64,000 bases of DNA from Adiantum capillus-veneris (taxonomy: Eukaryota > Streptophyta > Polypodiopsida > Polypodiales > Pteridaceae): the NCBI GenBank assembly GCA_014529385.2, contig CM043956.1, positions 84,435,721 through 84,499,720 of the forward strand, in the 5' to 3' direction. The translations under genes and the position numbers were made by a program. Below, one piece after another: positions 44,975-56,565 of this stretch (the stretch's first letter is position 1; each line of letters starts with the position of its first letter). Below the pieces are notes generated by a model. That model was given only the letters and a program-made list of their open reading frames with translations. It searched no databases and was not told the origin of the DNA.

Positions 44975-45090
44975 CTATTCATATTAGCGACGCTCACACA
45001 AAAAAAAATCCCGGCGTCGCTATGAGCGTCGCAAATTTACAAAGAAATTTGCGACGCTCATAGTGACGCCGGCTGGGCTAAAAAAATAAC
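44975..45090. repeat. Left subterminal repeats with palindrome
   Basis: The repeat word GCGACGCTCA and its complement recur. 45011-45074 forms a long imperfect hairpin (CCGGCGTCGCTATGAGCGTC and its inverse around AATTTACAAAGAAATT). Such subterminal repeats are TNPA-type binding sites in known CACTA elements. Confidence 0.85.
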
Positions 45091-45168
45091 CGAGTGCGCC
45101 CAAAAACTCAGATCTCAGATCTGAGTTTTTCGGCGCCCTCAAGCAAGGAGCAGGTAACTCTCTCCCTC

Positions 45169-45192
45169 TCTCTCTCTCTCTCTTTTTCTTCT

Positions 45193-45280
<88 letters not shown>

Positions 45281-45398
45281 AGAGGAAGGAGAGCAAGGTA
45301 TGCTGCTTGCCTCTCCTCATTCTCATGTTCCCTTCCCCTCTTTCTCTCTCCCTCTCTCTCTCTCTCACACACACACATACACACACACACATAGTGTT

Positions 45399-45470
<72 letters not shown>
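45169..45470. repeat. (CT)n, (CA)n and (GA)n microsatellites
   Basis: CT at about 45161-45184, a very long (CA)n at about 45196-45275, CT/CA at about 45340-45391 and (GA)n at about 45402-45470. Overlapping ORFs up to 190 aa are artefacts. Confidence 0.97.
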
Positions 45471-45474
<4 letters not shown>

Positions 45475-45517
45475 AACAAAAACAAAAACGCACACACACA
45501 TACATAAACAAAGAATG

Positions 45518-45705
45518 CACACACACATTGAGAGAGGAAAAGAGAGAGAGAGCATGCATAAACAAAAACCGCACGCATTGAGAGAGGAAAAGAGAGAGAG
45601 AACATGCATAAACAAAAAACGCACACATTGAGAGAGGAAAAGAGAGAGAAAACATGCATGCGATCCAAAAAAACGCACACACATTGAGACAGAAAGAGAG
45701 AGAAA
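45518..45705. repeat. ~50-bp tandem repeat, four units
   Basis: Units spaced 50, 50 and 56 bp, each with CATTGAGAGAGGAAAAGAGA and a following CATGCATAAACAAAAA-like segment. Confidence 0.9.
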
Positions 45706-45884
45706 CTAATTTAACGTCGTAGGAAACTAATTAAAATTAAAAGACCTAAAGATCTAGCCGACGAGGAGTTGAACTCAAGACCTAGGGAAATGGCATAATC
45801 AATCTATCATACTTGGCATGGGTGATAGAAAGGTTATACCATTTATCTCTTTTTATTGGCACACACATCCACACACGCGCACAC

Positions 45885-46690
45885 ACACAAGAAGAAGAGA
45901 GTTATAACGACGTAGGAAACTATCTTAAAAGACGTTAAAGATTAGGTTATATGTAGACTTACATTAAATTAGATTTAGGTTTATTTTTAACTAGATTTAC
46001 GTTTATTTATGCTAGATTTAGATTTACGTTATATTAAATTAGATTTAGGTCTCCATAGACTGCGATGCCTGCATGAAGCGGGTGAAGAAAGCCCTCAATG
46101 GAATATAGGGTATTGCTGCCTTCACTCATGGTGGGCTCCGTTGATCCAAAAGTACTGGTGAAATGTCTTCAAAAGATAGGGAAGAAGGTGGATCTTCAGG
46201 GCGGCAAGAGTCACTACATCCCCAACACAATGACCATCTAGACAACCTCTAGTCATTCAACAGCAACTTCAAAGTTAGTAACAAGAGCAAGAACGGTCTA
46301 AAGGGCCAATTGCTGTCGTCAGATGTGGATAGAGATGAGGTAGGGTCACCGCCGGAAGTTAACTCTCACATCTTTAGTGATGAGAATGCCAACTCTTGCC
46401 GAGTTATGTGAAAAATTATGTGTTAAATCAGTTTTAAGGTTCTTATAATCCCTGTTAGTTTAGTTCTTTGTTTTTAATATAACATAATTTACGTTAAATT
46501 TAGATTTATGTTATATTAGATTAGACTTAGGTTTATTTAGGTTTACCCACACACACACACACACACACACAAGAAGAACAGAGTTTTAACGTCGTAGGAA
46601 ACTATCCCAAAAGACGTTAAAGATTAGGTTAGATGTAGACTTACGTTAAATTAGATTTAGGTTTATTTTTAGTTAGATTTACGTTTATTT
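45885..46690. repeat. Internal direct repeats in the CACTA 5' region
   Basis: About 125 bp at 45885-46010 recurs at 46555-46690 (GACGTTAAAGATTAGGTTA...). Both run into AT-rich TTAGATTTACGTTTATTT words. A (GA)n tract lies further on at about 46999-47079. No gene is seen here. Confidence 0.8.
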
Positions 46691-46996
46691 AGATTTACGC
46701 TTATTTACGTTAGATCGAGTCCACGCAAGAATTACTTACGGTTTAGGGTTTAGAGTTAGACGAACAGTGAAAAGATCTACTGTGAAAAGATGTTAAGATG
46801 CTGTGAAGTGCTACAGCTAGAGAAGAGGCAAAGGGGTTTTGTCCACTACATGCAGTATCATGTAGACGTGGGTGTGTAGATTTCTTGTACCCACAAATAT
46901 AGGTATTGACCAATAAAGACGAGATTATAATCCGGTGGTTCTGATCTCCGTGCACCTCTAGACCGAGGTGTGCGGGGATTGGACATGACTAGAGAA

Positions 46997-47082
<86 letters not shown>

Positions 47083-47144
47083 GACGAAGAATACCAATAG
47101 AATATTAAATTTGTTGTCCAGGTTATAAGTTTTTTATCCTCATT

Positions 47145-50100
47145 ATGAGTAGTGACGAGGATGTGGGACCGTCCAACCGAAACACCTATCTCTCAACGAG
47201 GGTCTTATGTCCTTGTAATCAATGCAAGCATGCTGTGCGACGGACAAGACGTGTTTCTTTGCAGCACGTTCGCGAATTTGGCGAGTTCGATCCATCTATT
47301 ATAGATCGAGTTGTTGCCAATTATAACTCGTCGGACTCTGACGCTGGCCAACATGCAGCAATCTTGCAACCCAATAGACGTGTTCGCAGGCGCTTTGGTC
47401 AAGCAGCATATGTGAGGCCACAAGATGTAGCCTCTGACAGCTCGGGGGATGATCATGCAGAGCACATTCCCAACGAGGCAATGTTTGAGCCCGAGATTGA
47501 TGAAATGATCGAGACGATCATGGATTTAGAAAGGCTTATCTATGATGATATGAAAAGTGAAGCTGATACGCCATTGTATAATGGAGCACATATGTCTAGA
47601 TTGAAAGCACTCCTGGTTCTTCTCAACATGCAGGCAAAGTTTGGATGGAGTGACACTAGCGTCACAACGCTTTTCAGGTGATCTATTACAATTAGTTTAC
47701 TTTAATAAAACTCTAAATGTATAATGATCTGATAGATTTTTACACGACTGTATCATATTTTTATGTTGTGTAGATTGCTGAAAGAGCACATACTACCAGC
47801 TGACAATGTGATGCCAGATTCCCGAGATGAAGCAAGAAAGATTTTGCGAAACTTGGGGATGGATTACAATTCTATCCACGCTTGTCCTAATGACTGTATT
47901 CTTTTCAGAGGGGAATACGTAGACATGGAGAAGTGTCCGAAATGTGATTCCGAAAGATATCGAGTAGATCTCCACGGGACAAAAATTCCACAAAAGGTTT
48001 TGTGACATTTCCCTCTGCTTCCTCGCATCAAGCATTTCTTCGAATGTAAGTCCATGGCCGCCCTAGCATCATGGCATGAGGAGAATAAATCTTCGGATGG
48101 TGTGCTACGAATTCCTGCAGATTGCGTAGCCTGGAAACATATAGATGGAACATGGTCGGATTTTGCCAGGGAAGCTCGAAATTTGCGCTTAGGCCTGGCT
48201 ATGGATGGCGTAAATCCATTTGGTCAAAGATCAACATCTTACAGTGTATGGCCCGTTGTCATCGTCAACTACAACATTCCCCCGTGGTTGACTACGAAGA
48301 AGGGGAACCTATGGCTAAGCTTGATTGTGCCAGGGCGATATAAAGTGGAGAATATGGATGTGTATCTTCGTCCACTATTGGAAGAGCTACAACAATTGTG
48401 GATTGGCATAGAGGTGGTGGATATGAGCCGACACACAGGACGACGGAATGCTTTGATCAGAGGCATTCTAATGTGGACCATGCATGACTATCCCGGGCTA
48501 ACAGAATGCTCAGGTGATCTATTGACACTCCTCACTCAGACACTGTAAATCTTGTTTTTTCCCATAGTTGATCTATTATCATGTGTATACATGCAGGGCT
48601 TCAAACAAGCGGATACAGAGCATGTGTCACATGTGGACCTAGACTGAATGCACGTAGGGCACCCTCATTGAAGAAGCAAATCTACGAAGGTCATCAAGCG
48701 TATCTTCCAGAGAATCATGTGTTACGCGACGGCTTTTTGGGAAGAGAGCCACCAAGGATGTCTGCACAAGCATGGTTAGAGCAGAAGGAGATGTGCGATG
48801 ACGGATTGCCTCCAGGGATGAAGAGACTATCTCTATGGTACGAGTTACCATACTGGCCCCGACTCATGATCAATCACTTGCTCGATCCAATGCACATATT
48901 CAAGAATGTGGGTAATCTACTATGGGACCATCTGACCGGCAAGAAAGATACTTTGGGAGCCAGAGTTGACCTTAGAAATGTGGATCGTATGGAGCAATAT
49001 TGGCCGCAAACAGCGTCTGATGGATCGATAAAACTCCCTAAAGCACCATGGATTTTCACAGGAGCCCAAGAACGCAAAGTAAAAGAGACCATTTGGTCTT
49101 TGCGGATCCCCACTGGCGTAATGCACTCGCTCCGAACGTGTTTTACTAAAGAAGGAAAGCTTACCGGTTTGAAGTCACATGATTGGCATAAAATGTGTCA
49201 GGTACGTTCATAGTGGACTTTAATATCATTACATAAAATGTGGACTTTAATATCACTGCTGCACATACTTTACAGTTTATTTTACCGGTTGCCATTGAGG
49301 GATGTTTGTCTCTCAACATCCGTAACACAATCTACAAACTTGCAAAGCTGGTGCAATGGATCTCACAAAAGGAGATCAACGTAGACTCCATACCATTCGC
49401 CAAACTAAATGCTGCGGAGCTTGTGTGCATGTTTGAGAAACATTTTCCTACTACAATGCTAACCATTCAGGTGCATCTTCTTGTTCACATAGTTGATGAG
49501 GTGGAAATAGCTGGCACAGTTCATTCCAGATGGATGTTCTTCTTATAACGTTTCATGAAAACGCTTAAGGGATATGTGCGTCAAAAGGCACGTCCGGAGG
49601 GTAGCATGGCAGAAGGTTGGTTGGTATCAGAGTCCCTAGTGTACATTGGAGAGTGGCTAGACGGATTTGATAAAGCCCGGGACACGCTATGGCGAACCAT
49701 AGATGATGAGCGCATATCTGGGATTGTCATGTGCAATCTCGGTGTTGAGAAGAAGATGACGGAAGATCTAGAGGCTAAAATCAACCGATTTTGCATGCTT
49801 CACAATCCAGTGATGCAAAAGTGGATTTCACAATATGAGGATGCAAAGCAAGAGCGACAAAGGGCACGAATCGAGTGGAGACGGGGAAGACGACCACCGA
49901 TGCACTATCCATCGGTTCTGGAGAGCCTACCAACCTTCATGAGCTTAAGATGGTTGCACAACCAATTGAAAAGCGCACAACAATGCGGTGACGAAGTGAC
50001 TGAGGAAGAGTGGGAGTACTTTCGGGGTTGCGCGACCAAGGTAAGTTTGCAATGTACGACTAGCAAGTGACTTTATTTATAAACGTTTGAATGGCCACTC

Positions 50101-50873
50101 ATAATCTTTGTTCGTTGTAGTATAAGTCATACACAGCAGCATGGTGTAAAGGTCGACATTTTAGGGTGGAACGAATCGACAAAAAGCGCTTTACTCAAGA
50201 TTGTGGAATCATGGAAAAATTTGAACAGTCTAGTCGACGACGTTCCTCTGATGCAGATCCTGTGGTGGCGGAACTCACTTACTTCGGCACGCTGCAAGAG
50301 ATTTTGAGGATCGATTACAGAGGATTTTTTGTCGACTTGTTCGACGTGCAATGGTTCAAGATAATCATGGAGGGTCGCAACGCTACTGTGCGTAGAGGAG
50401 AGTCTGGTTTTCTTGAGGTGGATTCTACTAAGAAATGGACTGACCTAACAGACACTTTCGTACTACCCGAGCATTGTGAACAAGTAAGTATGTAAATAGT
50501 TAACATCCCCCTTTTACAAGTTATGTGCTTGAAAGCTCTCATGTAAGTTATGTGGCTCTGGCAGGTAATATTTCATCCTACAAAGTCTACATCAAACTGG
50601 TGGTACGTCATAGAGGTAGCCCCTCGTAGTGCAAGGACGTATAAAGGCTACCATGTGCCAATCACAACAGCATCAATGGAGGAGATCAGAGAAGATGCTC
50701 AATCAGAAGCCGCTGCGGTGGTTCCAGACGAGCATCAAGATGCTACTACTCTATATGGGGTGCATGCAGAGGAGCTACAAAATGAAACAGAGGATATGTG
50801 TTTAAACGGAGAGCTCTATATAGATATAGGAAGTTATGCTGAGTTATGTGAGGATGAGAGAGAGATCTCTTAA
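47145..50873 (+). pseudogene. TNP2-type CACTA transposase, 6 exons, two premature stops
   Basis: Exons 47145-47677, 47774-48513, 48597-49201, 49276-50040, 50121-50483 and 50565-50873 join in frame at GT-AG sites. The order is that of plant TNP2. First comes the N-terminal RVLCPCNQCKH zinc motif, then CPKCDSERY. The catalytic core follows: LRLGLAMDGVNPFGQRSTSY, WPVVIVNYNIPPWL, a D-V-Y-L-R-P-L-L-E-E-L segment, ACVTCGPR. DUF4218 follows (LPVAIEGCLSLNIR ... HFPTTMLTIQVHLLVHIVDE, SRWMFF ... KTLKGYVRQKARPEGS), then DUF4216 (ELTYFGTLQEILRIDYRGF, W-Y-V-I-E-V). TGA at 48003 and TAA at 49546 replace conserved codons (KVL*HFPL, FFL*RFMKTLKGY), so this copy is dead. Confidence 0.95.
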
Positions 50874-51244
50874 AGCCACAAATATTGTATTTGAACAATT
50901 TTGCTCCGTGTTGTAAAAGCTCTGGCTCTCTAAGTACCTTCCATGGTGTATAACGCTCTTTTCTACTCGCGCTCACATCTTTTGATTGAAAATTCTGAGT
51001 TTTCGACTTGCCTCTTCTATCACTCAATTCATTGCGTCATTGTATTTATATGCGTCATTACGTCATTGTATTTAATGGTCTTTGCGTCATTGTCTACTCT
51101 ATTCATTCAATATTAAGTTTAAATATTCATCATTACGTCATTGTATTTAATGGTCATTACGTCATTGTATTTAATGGTCTTTGCGTCATTGTCTACTCTA
51201 TTCATTCAATATTAAGTTTAAATATTCGTGTGTTTAATGCAGGT

Positions 51245-52554
51245 ATGGATGATGAGGAGTTTCTTTCTTCTTTGTCACCGTAACAGAGACAGTGGTATGT
51301 GGAGCGTCATCGCTCTGGCGCATCATCGCGCGTTCCTACTCCATCCGCATCTCCCTCTCTTTCGGAGCATTCGGCGCGCTCCGAAGCTTCGGCGTCGACG
51401 AGATGAGCTTCACACTCGTCTAGACACCGGCGCTCTAGTGGTGGCGGTGGCGGTTGTTGTGGGGATTCCGCCACCGATGCCTCCACACCGCCTCATGTTC
51501 GACGAGGCTCTTTACCCTCCCCTTCTTTGCCCGCCCCCACACCAGCCACAACATCGCCATCTACGCCAGGTTTTGCACGGCTGGCTGTTCCTAGAAGCTA
51601 CACACCTCTACCTACTCCGCCAGGAGCCACCCCATTCGACACTCCTCGCTTCGGGGCCCAGACGCCAGTGGAGACACCTGACGTCCGTACCCCCATCGAC
51701 ACGCCGCTAGAGACCCTTGCCGGGACACCCAGGTTCACGCGTCATCGGACAGAGGGCTTGTCTTACTCCATCGACTTCAGCGGCGGCATCATCATGGATG
51801 ATGACGGCAAGAAGGTGATCTCGTGCATGCGTGGTCTTTGCTCTCAGCTGTTTAGACACTACATACTAAACAAATGGAGTGAAGTACCAAGTGATTTAAA
51901 AAACAGAGTCATCAACATACTTCATGATGAGTTTCCCGTTCCAACACGGGATCAGCGCTTCAATGAAGACCTGATGAAGATTCGAATGCGCGAATACTGC
52001 AAACACAAGCATTCCGAAGTGCAAAAAGCAATCAAGAATGGGTGGAATAGGCCAGATTGGCTGGCCAAAGAAGATTGGAAGAATGCGAAGAAAGCAGCGC
52101 GCGAGAATCCCGACAAGTGGAAGCAACAAAAGGATGCACCCAGAGCGTAAGTAGAGGCAGGGAGCTCGCACCACTTGGGGAGCGGTGGATGGGCATCATT
52201 TGAGGCCGATTTTGTAAGTGTTTTCACATTGCTCTTTATGTTCGATAGTTTAGGGTTTATGAGTTTTTTAATTCTAACATAATGAAATCTTTGTATGTTT
52301 TGATAGTGGTCGATGACACGACGTGATCCCACACCGTACGAGCGCCAGTACGCAGGCAGGAAGGGCTTAAACGCCCTGATGGACATTCTCAGTTCTCGCG
52401 GCGGCATGGTTAGTATTAGGGTTTACTCTTTTTTATTTTTTGTATTGTTTTATAAATGTCGTTATATGTTTATACTTACTGAAAGCTGTCTTATTGTCTT
52501 TTTTTGCAGAATCCGACAGATACGCCGCTTGGACGCGATGAGACGTCTGACTAG
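51245..52554 (+). pseudogene. Second CACTA gene (Transposase_24/Ptta-like)
   Basis: Exons 51245-52213, 52307-52408 and 52510-52554 join in frame. The N-terminus (MDDEEFLSSLSP) is followed by a long Ser/Pro/Thr-rich linker. Then comes a basic helical region (SDLKNRVINILHDEF, HSEVQKAIKNGWNRPDWLAK), a G-S-x-x-H-H-L-G-S segment and WSMTRRDPTPYERQY. This is the layout of the plant Ptta/En-Spm accessory family (PF03004). It would bind subterminal repeats. TAA at 51281, a TGA near 51400 and TAA at 52148 interrupt it. Confidence 0.7.
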
Positions 52555-52909
52555 ACGACGTCAGTTTAACCATAGCTAGATAGCATTAGTTTAGGGTTTC
52601 TCATAGCTTATGTATCATGAGACGGATTTTATACGTCTTTTTGAACCATGTATATTATTACATTTGTCACCGCAGTTCCTTTTGCTAATCAATTCTTTAT
52701 GCCTATGATGTTGTACAATTGTCATTATTACATTTGCCAATCAATTCATTTTGCCTATGATGTGTACAATTGTCAATTTTGCAAACAATGCATCTTGTGG
52801 GTGACTATTTTGGGTCTATTATCTACCCTTGCACTTTTTTTAAAAAGTGAATCAAGTACAATATGGTGGATGGGTGGCAGGGCATTGAATGCCTTGCCAC
52901 CAAAAAAAA

Positions 52910-53142
52910 ATTCTCTCGGACGTCGCTATAACCGTCGCTATTTATGGCTCTGTAGCGTCGCTATGAGCGTCGCTATAGTCTGCAGTGTAAACGTCGCTAT
53001 AAGCGTCGCTATGAGCGTCGCTATATAGCGACGCTTATAGCGACGCTCTCGTAGCGACGCTCGTAGCGACGGTTTTAGCGACGCCGGGGGTTATAAAAAC
53101 CCAATGTATTTCCGTCGCTAACAGCGTCACAAGAGCACACAA
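52910..53142. repeat. Right subterminal repeats of CACTA
   Basis: About a dozen direct and inverted copies of AGCGTCGCTAT, including a palindrome around GCGTCGCTATATAGCGACGC at about 53014-53033. Confidence 0.92.
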
Positions 53143-53157
53143 CCTCTTGTAGTGGGT

Positions 53158-53243
53158 GTGTGTTTACTAGGGGATAGGGGTGCTGTGAAATCACTGGGCT
53201 ATAGAGAGGCATTCAGATTGTGTGCTGGTGGTTTTCTCATTTC
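53158..53243 (+). repeat. First ~1-kb terminal repeat, right part
   Basis: Continues the repeat after the CACTA insertion and matches 56477-56564. Confidence 0.9.
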
Positions 53244-53301
53244 TCATTGCCTCCACTGAGGATCCATTGATAGATTCTTAACCAAGTGTTCGAGAGTCAA
53301 G

Positions 53302-53790
53302 ATGAAGCAAGAGTTTGGTCTGATGTTCAAAGGGGATGAAGATGCTGACGAGTAGATTGCCGATTTTGAGCTATTTATGCTGACATTATTGTGGATGCCA
53401 GGTGATGAAGCAAAGCTCTAGACTCTACCTTTGGTGCTACGAGGTAAAGCAAAAGCTTGGTTCGATGGCTTAGAAGCTTCCCACAAGCAGAATTGGATCG
53501 GATTTCACAAGAAATTTCTACAAAGGTACTGAAAGGTGGTGTCGGCTTCGGAAGCAGATGCAAAGATCAAAGGCTTGTAGCAGGACGTAAGTGAAAATTT
53601 TGATGCTTTTGTTGATAAATTTGAGGCTTATTGGGGGGATTTTGCGGCTGCTACCCAAGCAACCCATGTGGGATACTTTAAGCTGGAAAGTTTTCTTTCA
53701 TGCTTGCATTCCTATGTTTGTGAGAGACTCTAAGGAAACAGATACAAGTGCAGCCTATAAGAGAGAGGCTCCATGAAAAGAGGAAGGTGC
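53302..53790 (+). pseudogene. gag-like remnant
   Basis: Reading across stops gives F-K-G-D-E-D-A-D-E, LVLRGKAKAWFDGLEAS, NWIGFHKKFLQRY and ENFDAFVDKFEAYW. This is the W-F-x-x-L ... W-x-x-F-x-x-x-F layout of retrotransposon gag. No pol motif follows before the second repeat. Confidence 0.6.
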
Positions 53791-54040
53791 CACCAACCTT
53801 GCAAGTCATGCTTTTAAGCCTAAAGAGCTAGTTTTGGTGCCAATTTTAGAAGATTTGGATACAGGTATGCAAGGCAACATGTTTGGCTAGCTATGCAACA
53901 GGTGGAGACAAATGGTAGGGTTTTGTTACTTCATGCTATGCTATGGATACATGTGTTATGGGAGGTTTCTTTGCACATATCTTAGTATCAGTTGTGAAGA
54001 AGACTATACTATGGAGGGTTCTCTAGCAGATGACAGGATA

Positions 54041-54320
54041 GCTTCTTATGGTACAGGTGCTTCAAGTGATCAAAAGCATGCTTATGGTTGGCAAAAAGGA
54101 TTATGGATGTAGGGTGACGAAGCTCCATGCGATGAAGAACGGGAAGGTTGGCATGTCTATTGGCCTACAAGTGCAAAGGTGCTTCTTATGGTACATGTGC
54201 TTCAAGTGATCAAAAGCATGCTTATGGTTGGCAAAAAGGATTATGGATGTAGGGTGACGAAGCTCCATGCGATGAAGAACGGGAAGGTTGGCATGTCTAT
54301 TGGCCTACAAGTGCAAAGGA
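54041..54320. repeat. 140-bp tandem duplication
   Basis: 54041-54180 is repeated at 54181-54320 with almost no differences (for example G/T at position 16 of the unit), so the duplication is recent. Confidence 0.97.
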
Positions 54321-55546
54321 AGGCTTGGATATACATGTTGTACAGGTGGATGGCTACCGCCAATGTTTTACTTTTGATCCAGGTGGACTCTACACCATGC
54401 TTGGAGAAACTTCGAGCTTTCCATTTGACCCTAGAGGGTGATGCAGCAGTAGATGCTTTTCTCTCTATCTCTATCCTATTTCTATAGACACTATATCATT
54501 TTTCTAATGCAATCTATGTAGCTATTTTTATCATGCTCTCTATACATACTTATTTTATCTAAATAATACTATGGTTGAGCATGAATGCTCAACCAGGGGG
54601 TGGGCAATGATGGTATAGACAAACTGTGTCGACCTATGGAAGTGCAAGAAGTCCAGGCACGGAAACTTTCAGGCAAGTGACAGGGACATTGCGCAGGTAC
54701 TTGATGGAGCCAGGAGAGAGGTACACCGAGGTGGAGCACTCACTAGTGGAAACTGTCAGTGTTTCTTCCTATCACAGGTGACAGGAGCAGATGCTTATAT
54801 CACAAGGTTTGGAACGAGGCAAGGGATACAATATGCAAATGCCATGGAGTTTATGATATGGGATTTGGAGCGAGATGTCTGCAAGAGACTCTACTTGCGA
54901 GGGTATGTATACTACAACATGTCCATTGAGGGCTATTGCAAGTGAGTGCAACTCAAGTTTCATGAAGGTCGTAGTGCTCTCAACGGGGTTCTTTTACCCA
55001 AGGGCCACCGATATCCGGGATTCTTTTCATTGGCCGACCAATGGCGATGGATCTTGCAGAGAAGCATACTTTAAAGTGCATGAAACCAAATGTGCAAAGC
55101 AGTCGACTGTGTGACCATTGATTATCAAGGGTCAATGTTGGAGTTTGGGGCGACCAGCTAAAGGTATAAAATGGAGTAAAGCTGAATCTTTTAAAAACAA
55201 GGATGGCTCAAGGTGGTAGCCAGATGCGTGGGAAAGAACGCCAAGCTGAGGAATACGAAAGAGGAAAAAAAAACACTAATGCAGAGATGGCGGCGCTACT
55301 GCAAGTCGACTCCTGAATTTACCTTCATGGGCAGGAAAGTGAACCGGGAGTATGCATGGAAGGGGTGTCATCTGGTGGCGGGGAAAGTGAGGCCAGTGGC
55401 GGCTCTTAAAACTCCGCCATTGCATGGGAAGGAGGGGGGCCAGTTGCAAGAGCGCGGTCAGTTTGAGGGGGAGGCGACCAATAGCGAGGTCGCTATTGGC
55501 CAGAGCAGAGTAGAGGGAGACGAAGGCGGGACCACCATGGCATGAG
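54321..55546. other. Interior of the gag-only element, no gene recognised
   Basis: Short ORFs only. A G-rich AGGGGGTGGG tract at about 54594-54603 resembles a PPT. Confidence 0.4.
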
Positions 55547-56564
55547 CAGGCCTGGGGATTTTTATTGTGAGCATCACAGGAGGGCCGAGGGCTGCAGCTT
55601 AGAGGGGCTTTAGAGGATGGGACCCAAAGAGGGCGAGGATCGCCAACAGGAGGGGGAGCCATATTAGAAAAAGAAGGGTGCTGATTATGGAAGGTCGAGC
55701 TTGGCCATGAGCTGAGGGTAGTCAAAGGGTGATGGGACCGTGATGGGTTGCCGTAGCAATTAGGAGCTCTTGAGCGGTGATCAATAGAGCGCCAGAGAGC
55801 ATGTGAGCAGGCCGCTATTGCATGCAGCCTGGGTCATTAAGTAGTGGAGAGAAGGAGTGGAGGAGGTGATCAATATGCAGAAGATAGTGAGCTGCCAACT
55901 GTAGAGAGGGAGAACTTTGCAGGACTGTGCATGAGATGAGGGGTCATCATTTGGAGAGAACAAAGTCATGAGCTACAAATGGAGGGTCAAAACTAGTGAA
56001 TGAAAGGTGTTGCTTGAGAGAGAGGTTGTGCAGGGCTACAAGCAGGAGGAGAATTTATATCCAGCATGAAGCAAAAGAAGGGCGTGTTTTTATAAATTTC
56101 AACGTTGTGCCTCTGATTTTAGAGGACTCTGTCATGATATAGGCTATGTCCTCTTTTGCCAAACCAATGTTAGCTTTCTCTCTTGATTCTGTGTTCAATG
56201 GTGCATGTGTGCTGGTAATCAATGCTAAGTGAGCAAGTACTTGCTTCCTATATGATTGTGGAGGGTATCTTGAGCATAAAAGTTGGGGTCAAGCTTGAGT
56301 CTGCCAATGATGTTGGGGTGTCTGAGGGTGGTCGGTACTACTTATATGTGAGTGTATGCTGCTATCAAGGGTCAGAGGTGGAGATAATTGATTGCATGCT
56401 TTGCGACCGGGTCTATACAATCAGGGTTGGTCGGGACCGGGCTTGGACATTGATTGTTTGCAGGTTGGGAGTCTAGGTGTGTGTTTACTAGGGGATAGGG
56501 GTGATGTGAAATCACTGGGCTATAGAGAGGCATTCAGATTGTGTGCTGGTGGTTTTCTCATTTC
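55547..56564 (+). repeat. Second ~1-kb terminal repeat
   Basis: Uninterrupted copy of the repeat, with the CACTA empty site at about 56474-56479. It is followed directly by the transposase relic. Confidence 0.9.
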
Positions 56565-56565
56565 C

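Larger units (their letters stand above)
44963..53154 (+). mobile_element. 8192-bp CACTA (EnSpm) DNA transposon
   Basis: TIRs CACTACAAGAGG (44963-44974) and CCTCTTGTAGTG (53143-53154), with a 3-bp TSD GGT (44960-44962 and 53155-53157). The paralogous repeat at 56470-56490 reads GGGAGTCTAGGTGTGTGTTT without the element, giving the empty site. It carries a TNP2 transposase gene and a second, Transposase_24-like gene, plus dense subterminal repeats at both ends. In-frame stops in both genes make it non-autonomous. Confidence 0.97.
44046..56564 (+). mobile_element. Gag-only LTR-type element, heavily nested
   Basis: A repeat of about 1 kb (44046-44962 plus 53158-53243, and 55547-56564) flanks 2.3 kb containing gag-like coding. 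The shared repeat begins exactly at the end of the copia LTR. The copia therefore probably inserted into the first repeat, whose true left end is lost; the second copy may begin further upstream (a TGTTGGAG at about 55138 is a candidate start). A CACTA element also sits in the first repeat. No clear PBS follows 53243, so the LTR interpretation is an inference. Confidence 0.6.

Noticed and set aside
45108-45684. Open frames up to 190 aa rich in SL, ER or VC repeats
   Set aside because: Translations of (CT)n, (GA)n and (CA)n microsatellites in several frames at once; the same applies to ORFs at 3491-3953, 18175-18492, 26354-26856, 28092-28304 and 46858-47097.
45760-45800. GAGTTGAACTCAAGACCTAG, reminiscent of a tRNA 3' half
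   Set aside because: No matching A box or acceptor stem at the right distance.
46738-46760. GTTTAGGGTTTAGAG, similar to the plant telomere repeat
   Set aside because: Only about two degenerate units; no array.
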